A stretch of DNA of 64,000 nt from Lingula anatina (taxonomy: Eukaryota > Brachiopoda > Lingulata > Lingulida > Lingulidae). The position numbers and the translations under genes were made by a program. The DNA lies in assembly GCF_001039355.2 (NCBI RefSeq), contig NW_019775742.1, positions 129,238 to 193,237 on the forward strand, given 5' to 3'. Positions 1 through 8,575 of this stretch are shown here, in pieces. The notes beneath the pieces were generated by a model. The model was not told where the DNA came from, did no database searches, and worked only from the letters and a program-made list of their open reading frames with translations. Numbering within the stretch: the first letter of the stretch is position 1; each line of letters starts with the position of its first letter.

Positions 1-2403
1 CCCAGTGTGAGTCCTTTCATGTTTAGCAAGGGTGCCTCTGTCACGGAAACCTTTTCCACAGTATGAACATATTTGTGGTTTAATTCCAAGGTGGGTTTTC
101 ACATGACCTCTCCAAGTGGCTTTCCTTACGAATCGCTTGTCGCAGTGATCACACTTGAAAGGCTTTTCCCCCGTGTGAAAGCGTTCATGTTCCTCACAGG
201 CTAATTTTAGGGCAAAGCCCTGTCCACAGTATTGACATTTGTGTGGCCTCTCTCCAGAGTGTTGGGTGAATTCATGAGATTTCAAAGTCGAAGTTTGGGC
301 AAAGCTTTTGGTACAATACTGGCACAAATAAGGTTTTTCCCCAGTGTGAGTATATTCGTGGCTCTGCCATGAGCTTTTAAATAGAAATGACTTATCACAG
401 GTGTTGCATTTGTAGGGTTTTTCAACAATGTGAAACTTTTCATGCTTGTCAAGTGCTCTCTTTCCCCAACAAGATTTTCCACAATGACAACATTTAAATT
501 CGTGTGACTTGTCATGTTCCACTAAATCATCTTTTTTACTAAATATCTTTTCACACTGGAGGCATTTGAATCCGTCAATAGTGTGAGATTTTTCATGAAA
601 AATGAGTTCACTTTCATGAAAAATTTCATCACAGTACGAGCACTTTATCTTTTCTGCAGTGGTGTATGGTTCATCATCAATGTGAATCCTCTCATGATTG
701 TCAAGAGCCTGTGTTCCCCAACAAGACTTTCTACACAAAGAACATTTCAATTCATGGGTTTTATCATGCTCCAGTAGCTCACTTTTCTTACTGAAAATTT
801 CTTCACAGTGTTTACATTTGACTTTGTCAGCAGTGTGACTTATTTCATGCAAGAAAAGTTCGCTTTCCCTTTGAAATGTTTCATTACATTGAGAGCACTG
901 ATATATTTCCATTTCCATGCGGTATTGTGCAACAGTGTGATTCCTCTCATGTTTTCTAAGAGCTTTTGTTCCCCTACAAGATTTACCACAATAAGAACAT
1001 TTCAATCCATGAGTTTTATCGTGCTCCAATAAGTCTTCCTTCCTCGTAAAGGATTTTTCACAGTGTTTACATTTGAGTCTATCACCAGTGTGGATCAATT
1101 CATGTAATACAAGCGAACTCTTATGAGTAAATGTTTTATCACAAAATGAGCATTTAAGTACTTCTGTACTACTGTCCATTTTGTTGCAAGCATGAATCCT
1201 TTCATGACTGGAAAGAGCTTTTGTTCCCCAACAAGATTTACCACAATGAGAGCACTTCAATTCATGGATTTTATCGTGCTCCAATAGATCATCCCTTTTT
1301 GTAAATGATTTTTCACAATGTTTACATTTGAGACGATCATCAGTGTGAATCATTTCATGCACAGTAAGTGCACTTTGCTTTGTCACTATTTTATCACAGT
1401 AAGAGCACTTGTATATTTTTGGTCTCTGTTGCAACTTTGAAATGTGAGAATCTAGCTCATGTCTCTTCAGAGCTTTTGGCCCCCAACAAGATTTTCCACA
1501 ATATGAGCATTTCAGCTCATGAACTCTACCATGCTCCTTCAGATCAGTTGCCCTGGTAAATGACAATTCACAGTATTCACATTTATAATTTGTTTCACCA
1601 GTGTGGGATCTTTCATGCAATGCATGTGTATTTGCCCTGTTGAATGTTCTTTCACAGTAAGAGCAGTGGTATACTTTTGGTTTCAAATATAGGGTTTTCC
1701 TACCATTTCCTTCATGGTTTTTTAGGCCTTCCCTTTCTTTGCTATGGTCATTGTCCTCACCAAAACTGATGTCAATTATTTCATGTTTGATAAGCACCTC
1801 ACTATTATTATCTTGGTTGTTGGTATTGCAAGACATATTTTCCCCATCACTCATTTCCTGATCCTCTCCTGATTCCCCATCGCCTTGACTGTCTGGTAGA
1901 TCTACCTGTGCATCAATGTGGAGGGCTATTATCTTCCTTTTCATGGCCAAAAAATCTTTCATGACACCCAGACACCTGCCACAACAAGCATCTGATTCAC
2001 GAGGAGGAGAAAGTATTTTCAACAGTCCACGGATTTCTTTTTCAACATCAGGATAAGAAGAAACTTTTGTGTATTCAGTTTTTAAGATGCCTTTGGGTGG
2101 GCCACAGATAAGGCACAAAGGTTTTCTTTTCAATTTTTTGTTAATCGAATCATCAGAAATCTTGATGCTGATGCACAGTGTATCAGCATGATTACTGAAT
2201 TCAGGTGAATTCATATCGCCACAACCATTTTCAACCTTCACACTGTGATCTCTTGCATCTAGTTGCATTTCTCCATCATTATCTGTGGCCTCATCGGATT
2301 CATTATAAGTACCTTCTTTGTTCAAAGTCACGTTCTTTCCATCTGATCCGCATTCTTGATCGTCATTAATTGCGTTTTTATAACTTTCTCTTGACGAAGA
2401 CAT
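1..2403 (-). CDS. C2H2 zinc-finger protein, tandem copy 1 (3' end beyond window)
   Basis: Probable sequence-specific DNA-binding nuclear protein. The minus-strand frame is open from ATG at 2403 to the window edge (801 codons) and matches copy 3 (8576-11413) at a constant offset of 9010 with no indel and about 99% identity by eye. It carries the acidic N-terminus, the ZAD-like cysteine domain and about 20 of the 21 expected fingers; the last finger and the tail lie outside. The start is the MSSSRES methionine: copy 4 has an in-frame stop just upstream, and the further upstream in-frame extension of copies 1 and 3 would need a TTG start. Copies 1 and 3 share the finger-16 helix version LFKSSWQS. 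Truncation is only the window boundary; I see no internal stop. Confidence 0.9.
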   Translation of the reverse strand, partial: MSSSRESYKNAINDDQECGSDGKNVTLNKEGTYNESDEATDNDGEMQLDARDHSVKVENGCGDMNSPEFSNHADTLCISIKISDDSINKKLKRKPLCLICGPPKGILKTEYTKVSSYPDVEKEIRGLLKILSPPRESDACCGRCLGVMKDFLAMKRKIIALHIDAQVDLPDSQGDGESGEDQEMSDGENMSCNTNNQDNNSEVLIKHEIIDISFGEDNDHSKEREGLKNHEGNGRKTLYLKPKVYHCSYCERTFNRANTHALHERSHTGETNYKCEYCELSFTRATDLKEHGRVHELKCSYCGKSCWGPKALKRHELDSHISKLQQRPKIYKCSYCDKIVTKQSALTVHEMIHTDDRLKCKHCEKSFTKRDDLLEHDKIHELKCSHCGKSCWGTKALSSHERIHACNKMDSSTEVLKCSFCDKTFTHKSSLVLHELIHTGDRLKCKHCEKSFTRKEDLLEHDKTHGLKCSYCGKSCRGTKALRKHERNHTVAQYRMEMEIYQCSQCNETFQRESELFLHEISHTADKVKCKHCEEIFSKKSELLEHDKTHELKCSLCRKSCWGTQALDNHERIHIDDEPYTTAEKIKCSYCDEIFHESELIFHEKSHTIDGFKCLQCEKIFSKKDDLVEHDKSHEFKCCHCGKSCWGKRALDKHEKFHIVEKPYKCNTCDKSFLFKSSWQSHEYTHTGEKPYLCQYCTKSFAQTSTLKSHEFTQHSGERPHKCQYCGQGFALKLACEEHERFHTGEKPFKCDHCDKRFVRKATWRGHVKTHLGIKPQICSYCGKGFRDRGTLAKHERTHTG

Positions 2404-2794
2404 GGCATCAGTAATGGCTGTGCTATGGGTCGTCTTTCCTTGCTCAAGATCTTCTTTAAATAACCTTAAAAACGAAAAATAATCTCCCAATCTTATATCG
2501 TTTCGCTAAAGAAAAATCAATTCAAGTGCGAACAAAGGGAAAGTGCTGTCTTTCGATTGTATGAAATAAAGTCATTTACATTTTCTTATTTTAATTTTCT
2601 GTATATATCGATGTATTCTTTTGTTTATTTATAGTATAGACAACTTTGTAAAGAAAAATTTAGCCAAATTGAGAAAATTATAACGCAATGTCGCAATTCA
2701 CCAATATGCTCACCTCCTAAAGCTCAGCCTGTCTTGGTTTCTTTAGCTAATTACACCAATCGACAATCCTCGGCTGACTCCGCAAGCTCCATAC
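2404..2794 (-). promoter_or_regulatory. 5' UTR with small intron and core promoter region, ZNF copy 1
   Basis: The block is conserved upstream of copies 1-4. On the minus strand a donor GGAG|GTGAGC (2708-2713) and an acceptor TTTCTTTAG (AG at 2506-2507) bound a 5' UTR intron of about 200 bases. Both sites are kept in all four copies. An ATTGG/CCAAT-type box lies in the segment beyond the first exon. No TATA box is obvious. The 5' UTR intron is inferred from splice-site conservation only. Confidence 0.5.
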
Positions 2795-3351
2795 AGAATC
2801 AGAATATTAGAAGTTTATTGACAATCGCCCTACATCCGGGCATGAGCAAATACAAATACAAGAAGTAATTCGCAGAGTGATTACCATATTACAGTGTGAT
2901 ATACATTATATAATGTCTAGACTTAAGCAGGGAAAGTACAAGTACTACTCAATATAGAGCAATATAGGGATGAAAAAAAAAAACTGATTCAACTAGAATA
3001 GGCTACACTAAGCCTTATATTAAACTAACTATTATTTAGGGGGATATGAAAACTGCATCGTCAGTTAATCTAGGTTTTATTCAGCATGGATGCAATTTTC
3101 ATATCCCTAGCTTTAAAACAACCATAAATAAACTTACTGTAGTTGTGCATTTTGCAATATCAAAATCATTACATTGCAGTACGGTAATTAAAAGTTCACT
3201 GATGGACTCAGGGGCTGCACTGCCCAGTATATCTTTAACCTGGTTAAGGAATATGGCTCTCAGTGGAGCATAACAGGGGCATATCATCATAAAATGGAAC
3301 TCATCTTCAACTGACCACATGTTGCACACCGTATTTTAGGATTCATGCAAT
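2795..3351 (-). mobile_element. 5'-truncated non-LTR retrotransposon (LINE) 3' fragment
   Basis: The minus strand encodes the C-terminal zinc-binding region typical of LINE ORF2: C-x2-C, then VEDEFHF, then CP-x-Y-x2-LR (3099-3329). An AATAAA-like signal lies near the 3' end (about 2815). The boundaries are set by the empty site in copy 4 at about 17309 and by the homologous filled site in copy 3 (11813-12506). About 20 bases present in the copy 3 fragment are missing here, which breaks the frame. Confidence 0.8.
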
Positions 3352-3412
3352 TGTCGAGTGCGGAGGCATCTGAGTAGTTCCGAGTGTTACACCCACAGCA
3401 CTGCCCGGTTTA

Positions 3413-3420
3413 TGACGTCA
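3413..3420. promoter_or_regulatory. CRE-like palindrome TGACGTCA, ZNF copy 1 upstream
   Basis: An exact cAMP-response-element palindrome in a block conserved upstream of copies 1-4. In copy 4 it lies about 150 bases from the first-exon donor. Here the LINE has pushed it to about 700 bases. Function is inferred. Confidence 0.4.
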
Positions 3421-3524
3421 TGGATAGCCACAAATTGCTCGATAAATATTTGATACTACATTAAATACCGAGGTCCTTCCCTCCCTTGGCTGACGTCCCT
3501 CTTATTTCAAATAATGGTATTTAG

Positions 3525-3738
3525 CAATAGCGGATCCAGGATTATTTGAAGGACGGGGGTGGGATACGCGGATGCGAAGCCGACCCCCCCCTCCCCCCTG
3601 GCGTATTTCCCTAGGTTCGGGGCCCCAAAATTTTGGTATTATAGAGGGCGAATGATGCCATAAGGTACGGTTTAGAACTATGATTCAATTTGTCAAAATT
3701 CTAATTTCAAGAGGGGAATATTACTTTGATTTTTTCAA
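3525..3738. mobile_element. Family A foldback element, 3'-truncated
   Basis: It begins with GCGGATCCAGGATTATTTGAAGG, followed by homopolymer G/C runs and GGGGCCCCAAAATTTTGGTATT. Comparison with the full copy at 17868-18136 shows a deletion that removed the right end and several hundred flanking bases. Copy 3's spacer (12680-12893) shares the same deletion junction. Confidence 0.65.
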
Positions 3739-4579
3739 CATTTGTTTTTATTCTACGTTCGACAAGTAAAAAACAAAAACATTATCAGCAAATTAAACTC
3801 AATTATCAAAATAACTTTAAATGTCCATAACATAAGTTCTAACCAGAACGATCGAAATAGGGCAGTTAATTTTAATATAATTTTTACGATCTCTCTCAAG
3901 GAGTAGAATTTTTTCTTCAGTTTATTAGAAATCTTTCTTTCTTCTTTCAGAAGCACAGCAGGGGTGAGATCTCTACAGATGCTGTATGTCAAAATCAGAG
4001 CAAATTCTCTTGAGTGTTCACAATTATTTAATAGAAAGATTGACAATTTTTCCTCATTACCATTACCGTTCGTCTTTATCTGACACAACCCGAACATTTT
4101 TCTACCTACTGAGCCGTCTCAGTTGGGAAGTGAATTGAACCAGATTTTGGCATGCTAGTCATATACGCGAGTTAATTTTGTGACATCTTTTTAATACTTT
4201 GACTTATATCACCTATTTTTTATTACTTTGTTGTTGACATTATCCACGATATCTACAGCGTATCTACAAAGTGCAGGATCATCCCACAACGTCCCCCTCT
4301 TTCTTTCCAATTAACTGTAATCTTGGTGAACCTAGCTTATGTAATTAAAAAGGACCTGCTGGGACCTTAAGGTAATGACGTTATATACCCTTTCTTCCAT
4401 TTTTAACAAGCATTTTATTAAAGTACTATTAACTTGGGAAAGGCTCGAACTTCGTCTATGTACCATAATGTAAGATAAAACATGAGCTCAATTTTTCTTT
4501 CAAATGTTTTACTTTTTTCTTTGCAAATCAATCACATTTTAATGTAAGGAGTTAAAATTTCTTACACCACAATCAGATT
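3739..4579. other. Spacer between ZNF copies 1 and 2, no gene seen
   Basis: AT-rich sequence homologous to 7437-8236, 12894-13736 and 18500-19020. The short open frames differ between copies and carry shifts, so I regard them as non-coding. Confidence 0.5.
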
Positions 4580-4772
4580 CACACATACTGATCAGTCCAA
4601 CTCTGCAAGGGATTCTTGCTGAAGTGCAATCAATGTAATCAGCTTTATTGTCTGACAAGTATTGAGTACCAGGGCGGGGGGAATGAACTATCTTGTGTTG
4701 TATAGCGAATTCCACTGATTGCACTTTTTGCAGAGTTCCCGACAGAGTCGGACAAGCCCAGTTAGTATAATG
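4580..4772. mobile_element. Family B inverted-repeat element in ZNF 3' flank
   Basis: Imperfect terminal inverted repeats: the left end contains CAGTCCAACTCTGCAAGGG and the right end reads inversely as ...AACTGGGC.TGTCCGACTCTG. Interior arms carry GAAGTGCAATCA and its complement. Relatives lie at 8237-8430, 13737-13928, 30729-30989 and 56778-56957. Confidence 0.65.
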
Positions 4773-4890
4773 ACTAGATCCTTAGCAACTGCTTTGGGCA
4801 GCTGGCTTCTCAACTTATTTTTAAGCAGATGCATTTGTTTTCAGAGCAGTAGGCTTCAGAGCATGGTAAATAATTTGTTACATGCAACAT

Positions 4891-6044
4891 TCACATCCCT
4901 GGCATATACATGCCATACATGTAAGGATTAGGGTTATCTCCGTGATAAACAGCCTCTGGAGTAGGGAACACATTACTGGAGTGTGGACCCCTAAATGAAG
5001 TTTGCTGAGATCTAAATGCACTGTCAGTGTGCTGAGGTCCGAATGTACTCTCACTTTGCTGGGGTCTATATGTGCTATCAAACTGTTGACTGATGAATGA
5101 ACTGTCCAACTGCTGACTCATTTCCAAACCATCAGAGTTTTCACTGTCAAATCCGTCCTCAGCACGCTGGCTTTTGTGAATTTTAGCTAGACTTTTCACT
5201 TTATTTTCAGCTGTCTGATGTTTAACCGCTTTCTGTCCAATGTGCGTCTTTTCATGTGTTCTGCGATGAGTTTGAGTTTTGAAAGCCTTATCACAGTATT
5301 TGCATTTAAATGGTCTCTCCCCAGTGTGAGTCCTTTCATGTTTAGCAAGGGTGCCTCTGTCACGGAAACCTTTTCCACAGTATGAACATATTTGTGGTTT
5401 AATTCCAAGGTGGGTTTTCACATGACCTCTCCAATTGGCTTTCCTTACGAATCGCTTGTCGCAGTGATCACACTTGAAAGGTTTTTCCCCCGTGTGGAAG
5501 CGTTCATGTTCCTCACAGGCTAATTTTAGGGCAAAGCCCTGTCCACAGTATTGACATTTGTGTGGCCTCTCTCCAGAATGTTGGGTGAATTCATGAGATT
5601 TCAAAGTCGAGGTTTGGGCAAAGCTTTTGGTACAGTACTGGCACAAATAAGGTTTTTCTCCGGTGTGAGTATTTTCATGGTCTTGCAAAAATCTTCTACA
5701 TGAAAATGACTTATCACAGATGTTACATTTGTAGGGTCTTCCAACAGTATGAAACTTCTCATGCTTGTCAAGTGCTCTCTTTCCCCAACAAGATTTTCCA
5801 CAATGACAACATTTAAATTCATGTGACTTGTCATGTTCCACTAAATCACTTCTTTTAGTAAATGTCTTTTCACACTGGAGACATTTGAATCCATNACATC
5901 TAGTTGCATTTCAGCATCATTATCTGTGGCCTCATCGGATTCATTATAAGTACCTTCTTTGTTCAAAGTCACGTTCTTTCCATCTGATCCGCATTCTTGA
6001 TCGTCATTAATTGCGTTTTTATAACTTTCCCTTGACGAAGACAT
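4891..6044 (-). pseudogene. C2H2 zinc-finger protein, tandem copy 2, internally deleted or misassembled
   Basis: The 3' part (4891-5894) encodes the last finger of the fifth triplet, the six canonical fingers and the complete tail. The 5' part (5896-6044) encodes only about the first 50 residues. The two meet at one N (5895). Relative to copy 4 about 1.7 kb is missing: the ZAD-like domain and about 13 fingers. Taking N as one base, the halves are out of frame. The junction sits at a short match (TCCAT) between the two ends, and the missing part is the most repetitive, so an assembly collapse is as likely as a genomic deletion. Copy 2 shares the finger-16 version SCRRFLQD with copy 4, so they are sister genes. 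Confidence 0.75.
5895..5895. other. Single-base assembly gap marker inside ZNF copy 2
   Basis: A lone N exactly where the copy 2 coding sequence jumps from the N-terminal region to finger 14. Confidence 0.9.
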
Positions 6045-6504
6045 GGCATCAGTAATGGCTGTGCTATGGGTAGTCTTTTCTTGCTCAAGATCTTCTTAAA
6101 TTAACCTTTAAAACGAACAGTAATCTCCAGATCTTATCGTTTCGCTACAGAAAAATCAATTCAAGTGCGAACAAAGGGAAAGTGCTGTCTTTCGATTGTA
6201 TGAAATAAAGACATTTACATTTTCTTATTTAAATTTTCTTTTCTGTGTATATCGATGTATTCTTTTGTTTATTTATAGTATAGACAACTTTGTAAAGAAA
6301 AATTTAGCCAAATTGAGAAAATTATAACGCAATGTCGCAAATCACCAATATGCTCACCTCCTAAAGCTCAGCCTGTCTTGGTTTCTTTAGCTAATTACAC
6401 TATTACACCAATCGGCAATCCTCGGCTGACTCCGCAGTCGATTGCGGAGACATCCGAGTAGTTCCGAGTGTTACACCCACAGCACTGCCCGGTTTATGAC
6501 ATCG
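6045..6504 (-). promoter_or_regulatory. 5' UTR/promoter region, ZNF copy 2 (no LINE, altered CRE)
   Basis: Conserved 5' UTR donor (6352-6357) and acceptor (6145-6146) as in the other copies. There is no LINE. The region is compact, but the CRE-equivalent at 6497-6504 reads TGACATCG, two changes from the palindrome in copies 1, 3 and 4. Confidence 0.45.
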
Positions 6505-6608
6505 TGGATAGCCCCAAATTGCTCGATAAATATTTGATACTACATTAAATACCGAGGTCCTTCGCTCCCTTGGCTGACGTCCCTCTTATTTCAAATAGTG
6601 GTATTTAG

Positions 6609-7097
6609 CAGGGGCGGATCCAGGATTATTTGAAGGACGAGGGTGGGGTACGCGGATGCGAAGCCGACCCCCCCCTCCCCCCTGGCGTATTTCCCTGGGT
6701 TCGGGGCCCCAAAATTTTGGTATTATAGAAGGCGAATGATGTCGTAAGATACGGTTTAGAACTATGATTCAATTTGTCAAAATTCTAATTTCAAGAGGGG
6801 AATATTATACTTTGATTTTTTCAGAAATCGAGAAAGAGGGCGGGGGCAGGACCCCCCCNNNNNNNNNNNNNNNNNNNNNNNNNNNNNNNNNNNNNNNNNN
6901 NNNNNNNNNNNNNNNNNNNNNNNNNNNNNNNNNNNNNNNNNNNNNNNNNNNNNNNNNNNNNNNNNNNNNNNNNNNNNNNNNNNNNNNNNNNNNNNNNNNN
7001 NNNNNNNNNNNNNNNNNNNNNNNNNNNNNNNNNNNNNNNNNNNNNNNNNCCCCCCCCCCCCCCCCCCCCCCTGACCACATCTCTAAATCTGCCACTG
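6609..7097. mobile_element. Family A foldback element with assembly gap
   Basis: Both ends are present: GGGGCGGATCCAGG at the left and TCTAAATCTGCCACTG at the right, giving imperfect inverted ends. TTTAG occurs immediately outside both ends and may be a target duplication. The interior C-runs border a 191-base N gap (6859-7049). Confidence 0.7.
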
Positions 7098-8236
7098 TTT
7101 AGCATCGTTCTGCGCGAGTAAATTCGGCGGTTTGGAGGGGGGGGCAAACCTATTCTGACTTATGATTACACTGTTGTTGTTATCATTATTATTATTTCAT
7201 TTATTTGCACGTTAAGATGAAAGATAATCCACGCGTCCGGTTGTCGGCTGGATTGTAAGATGTACGTTTTTAAGCATATAAACCGCATAATTAAGACGTT
7301 TCCTGTTAACGCTGTGTACTTAACTGACCCATTTTAAAACTAGCCCCGTCCTCCTTCCAAGATTTGAAGTCCTATGTTCCACGGGAATAAATTCATTTTA
7401 ATATTGCGCTTTCATGACGCGACGGCATCACTTTGCAAAACAAACTCAACATTTGTCTTTATTCTACTTTGAATATCCATAACATAAGTTCTAACCAGAA
7501 CGATCGAAATAGGGCCGTTAATTGTAATATAATTTTTACGATCTCTCTCAAGGAGTAGACGTTTTTTCTCCACAGTTTATTAGAAATCTTTCTTTCTTCC
7601 TTCAGAAGCACAGCAGGGGTGCTATCTCTACAGATACTGTATGTCAAAAATCAGAGAAAATTCTCTCGAGTGTTCACAATTATGTAATGGAAAGATTGAC
7701 AATTTTTCCTCATTACCGTTCGTCTTTAATACATGTATCTGACACAACCCGAACAATTTTTCTACCTACTGAGCCGTCTCAGTTGGGAAGTGAATTGAAC
7801 CAGATTTTGGCATGCTAGTCATATACGCGAGTTAATTTTGTGACATCTTTTTAATACTTTGACATATATCACCTATTTTTTAGTACATTGTTGTTAACAT
7901 TATCCAAAATATCTACAGAGTATCTACAAAGTGCAGGATCATCCCACAACGTCCCCCTCTTTCTTTCCAATTAACTGTAATCTTGGTGAACCTAGCTCAT
8001 GTAATTAAAAAGGACCTGCTGGGACCTTAAGGTTATGACGTTCCACCCTTTCTTCCATTTCTTACATGCATTTTATTAAAGTACTATTAACTTAGGAAAG
8101 GCTCGAACTTAGTCTATGTACCATAATGTAATATAAAACATGAACTCAATTTTTCTTTCAAATATTTTACTTTTTTCTGTGCAAATCAATCACATTTTAA
8201 TGTAAGGAATTAAAATTTCTTACACCACAATCAGAT
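7098..8236. other. Spacer between ZNF copies 2 and 3, no gene seen
   Basis: This spacer keeps the roughly 340 bases after the family A element that are deleted in the spacers following copies 1 and 3. It matches 18137-19020 and then the common 3' flank. No supported coding region. Confidence 0.5.
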
Positions 8237-8430
8237 TCACACATACTGATCAGTCCAACTCTGCAAGGGATTCTTGCTGAAGTGCAATCAATGTAATCAG
8301 CTTTATTGTCTGACAAGAATTGAGTACCAGGGTGGGGGGAAGGAACTATCTTGTGTTGTATAGCGAATTCCACTGATTGCACTTTTTGCAGAGTTCCCGA
8401 CAGAGTCGGACCAGCCCAGTTAGTATAATG
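8237..8430. mobile_element. Family B inverted-repeat element in ZNF 3' flank
   Basis: Orthologous position and near-identical sequence to 4580-4772. It was therefore present before the array duplicated. Confidence 0.6.
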
Positions 8431-8575
8431 ACTAGATCCTTAGCAACTGCTTTTGGCAGCTGGCTTCTCAACTTATTTTTAATTAAATAATGAATGTTGT
8501 ATGTTTGAAGCAGATGCATTTGTTTTCAGAGCAGTAGGCTTCAGAGCATGGTAAATAATTTGTTACATGCAACAT

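Noticed and set aside
583-1559. Plus-strand open frames of 60-80 codons across the zinc-finger genes (also 9593-10569, 15315-16066, 19538-20983, 25012-28322)
   Set aside because: They recur at the same finger positions in each copy because the antisense of repeated fingers stays open. They have no domains and no splice context.
247-2200. Regular ~84-base periodicity resembling a CRISPR-like array
   Set aside because: The period is the 28-residue zinc finger; the 'spacers' are the recognition helices. The genome is eukaryotic.
6764-7102. Open frames running through the N gap (also 6805-7147 and 55885-56409)
   Set aside because: They are open only because N is untranslatable and G/C runs encode Gly/Pro; they lie inside family A repeats.
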